Part shown: positions 10,001 through 17,611 of the stretch, piece by piece
How positions within the stretch are numbered: the first letter of the stretch is position 1
Layout: each line of letters opens with the position of its first letter
Assembly (NCBI GenBank): GCA_027488815.1
Contig: JAIYAX010000012.1
Span: 618,022 to 682,021 of the forward strand
Reading direction: 5' to 3'
From: Cytophagaceae bacterium
GTDB taxonomy: Bacteria; Bacteroidota; Bacteroidia; Cytophagales; JAIYAX01
DNA: 64,000 nt
Position numbers and translations under genes: made by a program
The notes under the pieces: generated by a model
Seen by the model: only the letters and a program-made list of their open reading frames with translations
Databases searched by the model: none
What the model was told of the DNA's origin: nothing

Positions 10001-11263
10001 TCAGGTGGAAACGCTCAAACCATAGCTGCAGGAACCAGCCAACATGATTTCAACATCATTCAAGTTAATAAGACTGGGAATAATGTTACCTTAAATACTC
10101 CGGTAATTTCACGTACCCGGGTTGATTTTACCAATAGGTACATCGTAGCAACATCGGTTAACCATTTGTTTTTCCAGGATAATGCCACAGTAGGTACCGG
10201 AGGAAATGCACCAAGAAATGCTTCTCACGTCATTGGTTGGGCAAGAAAACAAGGAGATGATGCCTTTACTTTCCCAGTGGGTAATGGTCAGTTTTACAGG
10301 GCAATTGGTATTTCAGCCCCTCCGAGTGCGACAACCGTGTTTGCAGCAAATTATGTTCGTGCATTCCCCCAAGGCTCTGTAGGTGCCCCACTAGATGCAT
10401 CTTTAAGAAACATTAGCGTTTTAGAATATTGGAACCTTGACCGAATCGTAAATGCTGGTGGAGGCAACTCTGCCGCACAGGTTACGCTCTCTTGGGTTGA
10501 TATTGTGTCTGGGGGTGTTGGTACTTTTGACTCAGTAGTCGTAACTCGCTGGAACGGTACTTTTTGGGCCAATAGTGGACCTGCTCCTGGGGGTCCCAAT
10601 CGAACGGGAAATAATCTTAATGGCACGGTAACTACCTCTGCTGCCCTGGATGTGTTTAGCCCTTTCACTTTAGGCTCGGTAGCAAGATTTATATTTAATC
10701 CCCTTCCGGTCAATCTGATCAGCTTTAATGTAACCCAAAGTGCCTCAACAGCAATTAGCGTCTGGAAAGTAGCCGAGGAGCAGGAAGTAAGAGAATACCA
10801 GATTGAGCGCAGTATCGATGGAAAAAGTTTTAGCCCTATAACTAGTATAGCAAGCCTTAAGTCATCTTCAGCAGAATATAGGTTTGTCGATCAATCTCCT
10901 GCTTCGGGTTGGAATTACTACCGATTAAGAACCATTGAAGACAATGGAGATGTAAGGCTATCCTCTGTAGTTTCCTTGTATTTTGAAACAGGTAAAGGCT
11001 TTAACCTTTCATTATTCCCTAACCCAGTTACTGGTGGAAACCTTACGATTAAGTCCTTTGAAGGGAAAGCGAACATCAGGCTTAACTCAATTGTAGATCC
11101 TATGGGTCGTAGGATTGACCTTGGTAAATCAGAGACGGGGCTCTTTGAGACAGAACTTCAAATACAGTTAAGCCCTTCTCTGGCTTCTGGAATCTACTAC
11201 GCATTGGTTGAAGTTGAAGGTGGAAACGGAGAGCTTGAGCGTATCAAATTCATTGTTCAGTAA
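4046..11263 (+). CDS. Giant Asn/Thr-rich secreted surface protein with T9SS C-terminal sorting domain
   Basis: A 2405-residue protein with a signal peptide (about 1-27, ending PAYAQ). A large beta-rich Asn/Thr/Ser/Gly-rich stalk follows, consistent with a beta-helix or filamentous adhesin fold. Three copies of a module start with an aromatic WVGGSGNW-like motif followed by W, a cysteine/proline segment and a DSVVFD-like strand, at about residues 29, 512 and 1433. The C-terminus (about 2315-2405) is a type A T9SS sorting domain: the PNPVTGGNL start motif, DPMGRRI-like and SGIYYALVEV-like strands, and a short basic tail. The product is therefore predicted to cross the outer membrane by T9SS and be attached or released. 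No catalytic domain is recognisable. A strong terminator follows directly. Function as adhesin or matrix protein is inference. Confidence 0.85.
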   Translation: MRLKPTTLTTATVFVLLFSLLQPAYAQRFWVGGSGNWSDTTRWATSSGGAGGASVPTESDNVFFDANSNGVGTAAFTVTLDVPSVVNQLNFTGTDGIATFAGVNSLTVHSTVTTVANWNPTFTGVFVLAGNLPFTTSNINFTGQNFAGGIRVSANVDGAGWQCISGTLSTVGAIQLVRGILNLNNRPVTAQSISANDPGNFDRSLLMGASLVTLNGSGNIIDFTDNLGAFTFDPGTATVNMATTGGITVICGNSSKTMPILNATSPGSSMVIQPTNTIGNTTTFRAISSVKTTLNFTGGGNSLFSSTITVPNSSSASFGGRNLQFDASLLVTTGSVFSFTNVGTTIFNASLTTNATSSLTFTNSMTTGTFNGPITFGGTTVAFNNSGSNTFANTAPITQNVGTVSFSNNGNNYNGNITLGQNVIWRFSNVGVSNIAATSELRSIALCGTVGTYPTVNAVTGTAFINIATPRTWYNLRIGSLNVTGSLIASFGSVNLGGNTNVTFGTASDTRVVYWVGGSGNWNDQNRWSTFSGGPGGECVPGTVDSVVFDANSFSSAGTVNLNATATIRDINAGAITQNVNISGASLMNINRSAIFSGLLSVNIPSLNFVSVASGVFNPNLSTINSPTVINKTTGSLILGSTLNVTNSFTITSGSFNSSSNILNVQTLRADAPGGSVVDFQNSTINVSGGVSGFDLSFATTNLTAGLLLNGSNIVILGVVETDFRNGNKTLFDVTITSVGNMSITADNSPTIYTYNNIVIQSDGFFSDLSTSRKIINNVTTGLNSNFTLFGTNNLINGTVSIGSITNALRNVAFNNSNTFNGSVTVAGPSNASDRVQFFNSRFNSTVTLNSNGGRAQFRNNCYFVGAVDIQNDLTASDPAAIFFGTDTFETNFNLGNGSIARFTNLNTVGTSTVFLGPVTVGNDIAVGNCDSQRDIEFYSPVTVGNNTTFQFCNSAGRSTFFSNLTIGTNSQVRLRRFVYVFGRYFQGNAGNAIFSELSDTAYFRGRVEFLGNKTFVYFQRQVRFDSALVFGDNNPDVRFNETANAPNISYFYGPVIIGNGGQYIFRRGSQMFDNFTAGNNLTLRFTETDPGTGFGGRSTVIRGNVVIGTGGSAYFRHLSRFLGRFTKGSGGDIRFCTNNDSTYFAGQVSFAGGTSQIQFNRTVFFDSSLTIGNTNGSIIINDQSTNTPGSLFSRFRGNVTIGSGSNIISNRRVQFSGTLIIGDNSVFSTNSIDGGSAITNTSTFLDTVRLGNTCTANFSRISQFASNLIFGDNCTVNLNASGGAVEFNSAPTTALWRLGVNCVVTFNPGSANTIRNFNLGPFTRVIFNNNGINNTFRTINFTRFVTVFFNSLGGVNSITNGITGNNTCGSWNYIRTNVPNQQTVINLGTASTVDEFVAQDINSTGSLLTINSGVNLVNNTGAITFTSARTPRTYFWVRGTNNTQLWSDSTNWSLTSGVTTSPTAGLCIPSPVDSVVFDNNSFNGTRRTVVIDLLNVFSKGMNWTNGITNAPELQGIAQNTLNINGELTMPGGLMTNTFAGLTQFGSAEVGTKRINTNGVTFNGPILFNSQFGNWLMTSNFFVGNGFNGNITLRRGNVNANTTGVRIALQGSWTVEPANAPAPAPSFTAGISTVEFFGATSGVDIITRGNDFYNLTVNKTNVGEIVEIRNNAIVVRNDLRLVRGQLTDAGNGFDEGAFQISGNTTGTGLLLVTNNATLHIGRSGAWAGGTDDGTVGNAGSPGVGATNNTTFPTGWNTAQCSLEVNSRVIYRRHGFQPVSGVPNYGILECLNPNPCGATCPRMRYATGPLTIFGQLILLNGIYLADSGFQITFSASTALTMEAFSELQLGRAASRTIFPLNFVTANMNLDATSTVVYNSGVPGGPNIQDVASLAGAGNNSYGNVIIRKSLAYRGFAVGATPTVFAETTGSYADKRLIGNIIVRGNLTIENRNSFDVTTGNFLIDLRGNWVGQTDSRFESRGGTVLMSGGNAQTIAAGTSQHDFNIIQVNKTGNNVTLNTPVISRTRVDFTNRYIVATSVNHLFFQDNATVGTGGNAPRNASHVIGWARKQGDDAFTFPVGNGQFYRAIGISAPPSATTVFAANYVRAFPQGSVGAPLDASLRNISVLEYWNLDRIVNAGGGNSAAQVTLSWVDIVSGGVGTFDSVVVTRWNGTFWANSGPAPGGPNRTGNNLNGTVTTSAALDVFSPFTLGSVARFIFNPLPVNLISFNVTQSASTAISVWKVAEEQEVREYQIERSIDGKSFSPITSIASLKSSSAEYRFVDQSPASGWNYYRLRTIEDNGDVRLSSVVSLYFETGKGFNLSLFPNPVTGGNLTIKSFEGKANIRLNSIVDPMGRRIDLGKSETGLFETELQIQLSPSLASGIYYALVEVEGGNGELERIKFIVQ

Positions 11264-11283
11264 TCACATTAACATTTCTTTTG

Positions 11284-11308
11284 AAAGGCGGTCTTTTCCG
11301 CCTTTTTT
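11284..11308 (+). terminator. Intrinsic terminator after the giant surface-protein gene
   Basis: GGCGG-tctttt-CCGCC stem (flanked by A-T pairs) followed by a run of seven T. It lies 20 bases after the stop at 11263 and ends only 6 bases before the pyrD ATG at 11315, so it also sits where the pyrD leader would be. Confidence 0.8.
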
Positions 11309-11314
11309 TGTTTT

Positions 11315-12352
11315 ATGATTTATCTGAGCATACTCAAGCCCTTACTATTTCTACTTGACGCCGAGACCGCCCATCGCATCACTTTTTCTTTATTGGGCTG
11401 GTTGGTAAAGCTCAGGATTCCTATCAAGTGGTTTGTTAAGACTGAATCGCTTAGCCCAGCCGAGGAAACAGAGTTGTTTGGGCTGAAATTTCCTAACCGA
11501 TTAGGACTTGCAGCCGGCTTTGATAAAAACGCTAAACTAATGGAGGTCTGGAAGCAACTGGGCTTCGGGTTTATCGAGATCGGTACAGTTACTCCAAAGC
11601 CTCAGAAAGGGAACGATGCTCCCAGATTGTTCAGGCTTGTCAACGATGAAGCATTGATCAACAGAATGGGATTTAACAATGACGGCTGCGATGCCATCGT
11701 GGAAAGACTAAAGAAGCGCCCCAGAGGGCTGATCGTTGGCGGCAATATTGGCAAAAACAAATACACTCCTCAGGAGCAGGCAATAGAAGATTATCGCTAC
11801 TGTATGCAATCCATGCATTCAGTAGTTGATTTCTTCACCATCAACATTAGCTCTCCAAACACCCCGGGTCTTCGAAACCTTCAGGACAAGGAACCTCTGA
11901 AGGATCTGCTGTCCTCCTTGGCTACTTTGAACTCAACTTTTCCACATCCACGTCCATTGTTGCTAAAAATTGCACCTGATTTGAGCGAAAACCAATTGGA
12001 TGATGTGATCGAAGTCGTTAAGGAGACCAAAATTGATGGTTTGATTGCGACCAACACGACCATTTCAAGAGAAGGCTTAAGCTATCCGGTTACTTATTTG
12101 GATCAGTTAGGCTCAGGAGGATTAAGTGGAAAGCCTTTGTTACAACGATCTAATGAAGTACTCGGGTTGATTATCAGAAAAACGGAAGGCAAGCTGCCTG
12201 TTGTTGCAGTCGGGGGAGTTATGAATGGAGAGGATGCTGTAACCAAATTGAACTTAGGCGCAGAATTGGTTCAGGTGTACTCAGGTTTTGTGTATAGAGG
12301 ACCTGAGCTGATCGTGGATATCCGAAAGGCCATTCAGCGGTTTTTATCGTAA
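11315..12352 (+). CDS. pyrD: Dihydroorotate dehydrogenase (quinone), class 2
   Basis: 345 residues. Catalyses oxidation of dihydroorotate to orotate in pyrimidine synthesis, passing electrons through FMN to membrane quinone. The N-terminal hydrophobic helices (SILKPLLFLLDAETAHRITF, about 5-24) are the membrane-associating segment that marks class 2. Further family features are GLAAGFDKN (FMN phosphate region), EIGTVTPKPQKGN, INRMGFNNDG, the catalytic-Ser loop NISSPNTPGLRNLQ, TNTTISR, and the C-terminal FMN-binding VVAVGGVMNGEDA. Length is normal. It heads a co-directional run with ftsK, lolA and pyrF. Its ATG lies just behind the terminator of the upstream gene, so its promoter must overlap that hairpin or lie within the 3' end of the upstream gene. 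Confidence 0.97.
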   Translation: MIYLSILKPLLFLLDAETAHRITFSLLGWLVKLRIPIKWFVKTESLSPAEETELFGLKFPNRLGLAAGFDKNAKLMEVWKQLGFGFIEIGTVTPKPQKGNDAPRLFRLVNDEALINRMGFNNDGCDAIVERLKKRPRGLIVGGNIGKNKYTPQEQAIEDYRYCMQSMHSVVDFFTINISSPNTPGLRNLQDKEPLKDLLSSLATLNSTFPHPRPLLLKIAPDLSENQLDDVIEVVKETKIDGLIATNTTISREGLSYPVTYLDQLGSGGLSGKPLLQRSNEVLGLIIRKTEGKLPVVAVGGVMNGEDAVTKLNLGAELVQVYSGFVYRGPELIVDIRKAIQRFLS

Positions 12353-12380
12353 TTTCGGGTTTTGAGGCTCAGGCTCAACC

Positions 12381-14843
12381 ATGGCGCAAAACACCTACAA
12401 GCAGAATACACCAAGAAGACCCTCACAAAAAGAGGCCCCTGTTGCAGAGCAGACCTCTTCAAAGTTTGAATTTCTCAAAGATCCTAGATTGTTTTTGGCA
12501 CTGGGTTTTCTTTTCATGGCTTTGTCCATTTTTCTATTTGGAGCTATGTTATCCTACTTATTTACCGGGCCTGAAGACCAAAGTCTACTGATTACCAATG
12601 ACTCACTTCCGATTGCTGAATCAGGGAAAGAAGTCCAGAACTGGCTAGGAATGTTAGGGGCAAGGGCTGCCCACTTTTTGATGTATTTTCTGTTTGGGGT
12701 AAGTTCGATTTTGTTTACTCCTATCATGTTTGGAATAGGTTTCAGGCTGGTGTTTAAACGAGATTTATTCCCTATTGGAAGACTTAGTCTTTTTTTAGCT
12801 TTTGCAGCTATCTGGCTTTCAACAACCTTAGGGCTAATGGTTTACAATACTTCTACAGAGGCAGTCAACAGCTACCTCTCAGGAGCCATTGGTTACGAGC
12901 TTGCTATTCTGGCTCATGGGTTTCTTGGCTGGGGAGCCTATTTGCTACTTGTTGTCTTACTCATCGTTTTTGCCATTTTTTTCTTCAACATTACCAGACT
13001 TTCCTTTTTGGAAACTGCTCCAGCCTCTACAATTCCTGTTAATGAAGAGGTTCCTCCCTTGGTAGGTAACGATGAAACTGACGCTGAGGAGCTCTTAGAG
13101 GAAGAACCTTTAGAGGAAGATACAGATACCTGGGTGATCAAAGACCTTCATCAGGAAGAGAAAGTTGTTGAAAATGCTCCTACCCAAAGTCCACCCTCAT
13201 CCATCCCTGATTTTACCGTTAATGGAAGGGAACTGCAAACCGAAGCTCCTGACCAAAAATCTATTGATCCTCCCCTTGAGGAAGAGAATTTTGTAGTCAA
13301 CCTACCTGCCGAAGAAAGCAAGGGAACCCAATCGGTTAACTATGACCCTACGCTCGATCTGCCAAGCTATCAATACCCTCCGCTTGACCTTCTCAACGAG
13401 TATGACAGCAAGGTCCAAGTGACCAAAGGAGAGCTTGAAGCGAATATGGAGAATATCGTAAAGACACTAAGTCATTACAATATTGAGATTGCCAAGATAG
13501 AAGCCACTATTGGTCCAACGGTAACCCTATACGAAATCATACCTGCTGCAGGAGTTCGAATCTCGAAAATAAAAGGCTTGGTAGATGATATTGCATTGAA
13601 CCTAGCGGCTCTTGGCATCAGGATCATTGCACCCATGCCGGGCAAAGGAACCATCGGGATCGAAGTGCCTAATAAAAGCCGGGAGATGGTGTCCATCAGG
13701 TCCATGTTGTCTTCAGAGAAGTTTCTCAAGTCCGATAAGGACTTACCCGTTGCGCTTGGCAAAACCATTTCCAATGAAGTGTTTGTTGCTGACCTTGCTA
13801 AGATGCCTCATTTGTTAATGGCAGGTGCAACAGGCCAAGGAAAGTCAGTTGGATTAAATGTTATTCTGACTTCTTTGATTTACAAGAAGCATCCCTCTCA
13901 ACTCAAGTTTGTTCTGGTCGACCCCAAAAAGGTTGAGCTGACCTTGTTTAACCATATTGAAAGGCATTTTTTGGCACAGTTGCCGGGTTCTCCTGAAGCC
14001 ATTATCACAGATACTCGTAAAGTGGTCAACACCCTCAACAGCCTCTGCATCGAGATGGATGAACGATATGACCTGCTTAAGGATGCCCAATGTCGAAGCC
14101 TGAAAGAGTATAATACCAAGTTTGTGGAAAGGAGGCTCAATCCTCAGAAAGGCCACCGCTTTTTGCCTTTTATTGTGTTGGTCATTGACGAGCTTGCAGA
14201 CCTGATGATGACAGCGGGTAAAGAAGTTGAAACACCTATCGCCAGGCTAGCCCAGCTTGCCAGAGCAATTGGAATACATTTGGTGGTAGCTACTCAAAGA
14301 CCATCAGTTAATGTGATCACGGGTATCATAAAGGCCAATTTTCCAGTGCGGCTTTCATTTAAAGTATCTTCAAAGATTGACTCGAGAACCATACTTGACA
14401 CCGGAGGGGCCGAGCAATTGATCGGACAAGGCGATATGCTACTCAGCATGGGCTCTGATTTGGTGAGAATTCAATGTGCTTTTGTTGATACCCCTGAGGT
14501 AGAGCGTGTTTGCGATTTCATTGGTCAGCAAAGAGGCTATGATACGGCATACCAATTACCCGAGTATGTCTCAGATGACGAAGAAGGTGTATCTGATTTT
14601 GATTTTTCAGAACGTGACCCTATGTTTGAGGAAGCTGCCCGGTTGATTGTAACCCACCAGCAAGGCAGCACCTCCCTCATTCAGCGTAAACTTAAATTGG
14701 GATATAACAGAGCAGGAAGACTCATTGATCAGCTCGAGTCAGCAGGTATTGTCGGCCCATTTGAAGGTAGTAAGGCCAGAGAAGTGTTGATCCTTGACGA
14801 ATATAGTTTGGAACAGAAATTGAATAGCCTCAAAAACGAATAA
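12381..14843 (+). CDS. ftsK: DNA translocase FtsK/SpoIIIE
   Basis: 820 residues. A septum-anchored hexameric motor that pumps chromosomal DNA during division and helps dimer resolution. The N-terminal ~210 residues contain about four membrane helices (near 37-60, 95-118, 133-155, 175-205). An acidic Glu/Pro-rich linker (about 220-340) precedes the motor. The motor has the alpha subdomain, Walker A (AGATGQGKS, about 482-490), VLVDPKKVELTLF, Walker B (VLVIDELADLMM) and the ATQRPSVNVITG loop. The last ~65 residues form the gamma winged-helix DNA-reading domain (QRKLKLGYNRAGRLIDQLE). It follows pyrD by 28 bases and precedes lolA by 12 bases; ftsK next to lolA is a known arrangement in this phylum. 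Confidence 0.97.
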   Translation: MAQNTYKQNTPRRPSQKEAPVAEQTSSKFEFLKDPRLFLALGFLFMALSIFLFGAMLSYLFTGPEDQSLLITNDSLPIAESGKEVQNWLGMLGARAAHFLMYFLFGVSSILFTPIMFGIGFRLVFKRDLFPIGRLSLFLAFAAIWLSTTLGLMVYNTSTEAVNSYLSGAIGYELAILAHGFLGWGAYLLLVVLLIVFAIFFFNITRLSFLETAPASTIPVNEEVPPLVGNDETDAEELLEEEPLEEDTDTWVIKDLHQEEKVVENAPTQSPPSSIPDFTVNGRELQTEAPDQKSIDPPLEEENFVVNLPAEESKGTQSVNYDPTLDLPSYQYPPLDLLNEYDSKVQVTKGELEANMENIVKTLSHYNIEIAKIEATIGPTVTLYEIIPAAGVRISKIKGLVDDIALNLAALGIRIIAPMPGKGTIGIEVPNKSREMVSIRSMLSSEKFLKSDKDLPVALGKTISNEVFVADLAKMPHLLMAGATGQGKSVGLNVILTSLIYKKHPSQLKFVLVDPKKVELTLFNHIERHFLAQLPGSPEAIITDTRKVVNTLNSLCIEMDERYDLLKDAQCRSLKEYNTKFVERRLNPQKGHRFLPFIVLVIDELADLMMTAGKEVETPIARLAQLARAIGIHLVVATQRPSVNVITGIIKANFPVRLSFKVSSKIDSRTILDTGGAEQLIGQGDMLLSMGSDLVRIQCAFVDTPEVERVCDFIGQQRGYDTAYQLPEYVSDDEEGVSDFDFSERDPMFEEAARLIVTHQQGSTSLIQRKLKLGYNRAGRLIDQLESAGIVGPFEGSKAREVLILDEYSLEQKLNSLKNE

Positions 14844-14855
14844 TTTTACCCCTTA

Positions 14856-15500
14856 ATGTTTAGATACCTTTTATCCTCTTTGTTGGTTTTTGCTGTATCC
14901 AGCTTAGTTTTCGCTCAGTATGACCCTAAGGCACTTCAGATTTTGGATGCGATGAGTTCAAAATATAAAGCAATGGGATCTTTTAAAGCGGATTTCAGCT
15001 ACAATCTCGAAAGCCCGGCGAGTGGCATTAACGAGACGTACAAAGGGAGCATTGTGGTTAAAAATGAAAAATTTCATTTGAATCTGGGAACGCAGGAGGT
15101 CATCAATGACGGTAATACGGTGTACACGTATCTGAAAGAAACCAATGAAGTCAACATTGCCAACTACGAGCCTGATGAAGGTGAAATCACTCCAACCGAA
15201 ATCTATACCATGTACAAAAAGGGCTTTAAGTACCTCTATGCTGAAGAAGTAACAGAAGGAGGTCAGGCCTATGATGTCATAGATCTGGTACCTGAAGATA
15301 AAAACAAACAGTTTTTTAAAATCAAGATTACAATTCATAAGAAAGACAAGACAGTAAAGCGTTGGAAAATTTTCGAGAAGAACGGTAACCGGTATACGTA
15401 TGACATTAAATCATTTGTCCCCAACCATGCCGTAACTGAGCAGTTTTTCAAATGGGATAAATCGAAACATCCCGGTGTTCAGGTAGTTGACTTAAGGTAA
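14856..15500 (+). CDS. lolA: Outer-membrane lipoprotein carrier LolA
   Basis: 214 residues. A periplasmic chaperone that ferries lipoproteins from the inner to the outer membrane. It has a signal peptide (about 1-20, ending VFAQ) and then the LolA beginning: a helix (PKALQILDAMSSKY) followed by the half-barrel strand FKADFSYNLE. Further strands GSIVVKNEKFHLNL and a Lys-rich FFKIKITIHKKDKTVKRWKIF follow. Length is normal for LolA. It lies 12 bases after ftsK and one base before pyrF, so it is probably cotranscribed. The role matters here because many neighbours (for example in 21525-26320) are predicted lipoproteins. Confidence 0.9.
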   Translation: MFRYLLSSLLVFAVSSLVFAQYDPKALQILDAMSSKYKAMGSFKADFSYNLESPASGINETYKGSIVVKNEKFHLNLGTQEVINDGNTVYTYLKETNEVNIANYEPDEGEITPTEIYTMYKKGFKYLYAEEVTEGGQAYDVIDLVPEDKNKQFFKIKITIHKKDKTVKRWKIFEKNGNRYTYDIKSFVPNHAVTEQFFKWDKSKHPGVQVVDLR

Positions 15501-15501
15501 T

Positions 15502-16314
15502 TTGAATCGTTCACAGCTTGTTCAACAGATCCGGGAAAAAGGCAGTTATCTCTGCGTAGGGCTCGATCCTGACCCAACTAAGTTGCCGGATCATTTAAAG
15601 ACAGACCCAAATCCTGTTTTTAGATTTTGCAAAGAAATCATTGAGCATACCGCCCCTTTTTGTGTAGCATTTAAGCCCAACTTGGCCTTTTTTGAAGCGA
15701 TGGGGCCTGAAGGCTTGCATTTCTTCCAGCAGGTTGTTTCAGCTATTCCATCCACGCATCTGGTCATAGCAGATGCCAAGAGAGGCGACATAGGAAATAC
15801 GGCAGAGCAATATGCCAAGGCCTTTTTTGAGCAATATAAAGTAGATGCCATTACGTTGTCGCCTTACATGGGGCTTGACTCGATAAAGCCATTTGTACAA
15901 GAACCGGGCAAATGGGCGATCGTTTTAGCCCTTACTTCCAATCCGGGCAGTGCTGATTTTCAAAAATTGGAGCTCCAAAATGGTAAGAAGCTATTCGAGG
16001 AAGTGACAAGTCGACTGGCAGCTGCCTTTCAGGATGATCAACTGATGTTTGTAGCAGGGGCGACACATAAAGATGAGCTTAAAAAATTAAGGGCCATCGC
16101 TCCTTCTCATTTTTTCCTGGTACCCGGCGTGGGAGCACAAGGGGGAAGTCTTGAAGAAGTGAGCCATGCGCTGATGAACAAGGATGTTGGCATACTTGTG
16201 AATGCCTCCAGATCCATCATTTATGCATCTTCAGGGCTTGATTTTGCTGAAGCGGCTGCAAAGGAGGCGCAGAAGATGCAAGTAGAAATGAGGGCTATGC
16301 TCGCAAAGGCTTAA
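15502..16314 (+). CDS. pyrF: Orotidine 5'-phosphate decarboxylase (type 2), TTG start
   Basis: 270 residues. Converts OMP to UMP, the last de novo step of UMP synthesis. It contains the type 2 OMP decarboxylase features SYLCVGLDPD at the N-terminus, FKPNLAFFE, the catalytic loop IADAKRGDIGNTAEQYA (about residues 90-106) and LVPGVGAQGG near the C-terminus. The start chosen is TTG at 15502, one base after the lolA stop. It gives the N-terminus MNRSQLVQQIREKGSYL usual for the family, and no ATG is available nearby. It shares a transcription unit with pyrD, though the two are separated by ftsK and lolA. Confidence 0.95.
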   Translation: MNRSQLVQQIREKGSYLCVGLDPDPTKLPDHLKTDPNPVFRFCKEIIEHTAPFCVAFKPNLAFFEAMGPEGLHFFQQVVSAIPSTHLVIADAKRGDIGNTAEQYAKAFFEQYKVDAITLSPYMGLDSIKPFVQEPGKWAIVLALTSNPGSADFQKLELQNGKKLFEEVTSRLAAAFQDDQLMFVAGATHKDELKKLRAIAPSHFFLVPGVGAQGGSLEEVSHALMNKDVGILVNASRSIIYASSGLDFAEAAAKEAQKMQVEMRAMLAKA

Positions 16315-16336
16315 AACGAACCATTAAATTGCTGCA

Positions 16337-17611
16337 ATGAATGAAGAGTTTCTTCAGTTTATCTGGCAGCACCAGCTTTTTGATTTCCGACATCTGAAAA
16401 CGGTTGATGGTTTGGAGGTGCAAGTCATCCATCCGGGCCATCTAAATAGCCACTCAGGTCCTGACTTTGAACTGGCAAGAGTTAGGATTGGCACCATGGA
16501 ATGGGCAGGGAGGGTTGAAATTCATGTGCAGGATAAGGATTGGGACAGCCACGGACATCAGCGTGATCCATCATATGAAAACGTCGTCCTGCATGTGGTG
16601 TATCAATACAATGGATTGGGTCCTGCTCACATCCCCGTTCTGGAGCTGAAAAGCAGGATTGATGATCAGCTCTGGGAAAGATACAGTTCCCTGAAAGAAG
16701 CCCTAAGTCCAATACCCTGCGCAGCATATTTACCATCAGTGTCAGGCCTTACCTTACTTTCCATGAAAGAAAGGGCATTGGTTGACCGTCTACAGATGAA
16801 GGCTGAGAGGGTTAATGAGCTTTTTCAGTTTCACAAGTGTGATTGGGAACAAACCGTATTTAGATTGATTTCGGGAGCTTTTGGTTTTCAACTTAACAGA
16901 CAGCCATTTGAGCAGATGGCTACCGCACTTCCGTTTCATTTGATATTGAAGTACCGTGATCAGCCCCGACAGGTCGAAGCCTTGTTGTTTGGCATTTCGG
17001 GATTACTTCAGGCATTTCCAGATGGGCAGCAATACATCCGGGACTTGAAAGCTGAGTATCTGTTTTTAAAAAAGAAACACAACCTTACAGAGGTGTCTCT
17101 TATTCAATCCTGGAAATTTGGGAGAATGAGACCTCCCAATTTTCCTACCTTAAAGATGGCACAACTTAGTCAACTGCTCATCAGGGAGGGTAGTCTTTTT
17201 CAGCATGTCAGGGAGGTTGAGAAAACAACTGAATGGGATGAAATCCTTAAAATCGGGGCTAGCGACTTCTGGTCAAAAAACTACTTGCCTTCCGGTAAGG
17301 TAAAGAAACCCGCTGCGTTAATTGGAAAAGCCACCCGACATTTATTGATCATTAACACCATTTGCCCTATTCTGGCGGCCTACAGCCATTATACAGCAGA
17401 TCAGAGGTACATGGACCGGGCCATCCGCTTTTTAGAAGAGCTGCCGACAGAGGATAACACTATCATCCGGAATTGGCAAAAACTAACTCTTTATTCTTCC
17501 AATGCCTTTGATAGCCAGGCCTATATCCAACTATTCAAATACTATTGCCAACCCAGAAAGTGCCTAAACTGCCAGATAGGTACTTCCATTTTATACCCCA
17601 GAGTGAAATGA
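16337..17611 (+). CDS. DUF2851 family protein
   Basis: 424 residues. A conserved Bacteroidota family of unknown function. The N-terminal part has the family hallmarks HPGHLNSHSGPDFELARVRI (about 37-56) and WAGRVEIHVQDKDWDSHGHQ, which look like a compact nuclease- or sugar-binding-like core rich in His, Asp and Glu. The C-terminus ends with a Cys cluster (YYCQPRKCLNCQIG) that could bind a metal. It follows pyrF by 22 bases, and its stop overlaps the next gene's ATG (ATGA at 17608-17611). I know of no established biochemical role, and the operon does not suggest one. Confidence 0.88.
   Translation: MNEEFLQFIWQHQLFDFRHLKTVDGLEVQVIHPGHLNSHSGPDFELARVRIGTMEWAGRVEIHVQDKDWDSHGHQRDPSYENVVLHVVYQYNGLGPAHIPVLELKSRIDDQLWERYSSLKEALSPIPCAAYLPSVSGLTLLSMKERALVDRLQMKAERVNELFQFHKCDWEQTVFRLISGAFGFQLNRQPFEQMATALPFHLILKYRDQPRQVEALLFGISGLLQAFPDGQQYIRDLKAEYLFLKKKHNLTEVSLIQSWKFGRMRPPNFPTLKMAQLSQLLIREGSLFQHVREVEKTTEWDEILKIGASDFWSKNYLPSGKVKKPAALIGKATRHLLIINTICPILAAYSHYTADQRYMDRAIRFLEELPTEDNTIIRNWQKLTLYSSNAFDSQAYIQLFKYYCQPRKCLNCQIGTSILYPRVK

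Noticed and set aside
4123..10713. Many antisense open frames of 60-155 codons opposite the 2405-aa gene (and likewise opposite the other giant genes)
   Set aside because: They are mirror frames of Asn/Thr/Gly-rich coding sequence, lack signal peptides or known motifs, and lie wholly inside a clear gene.
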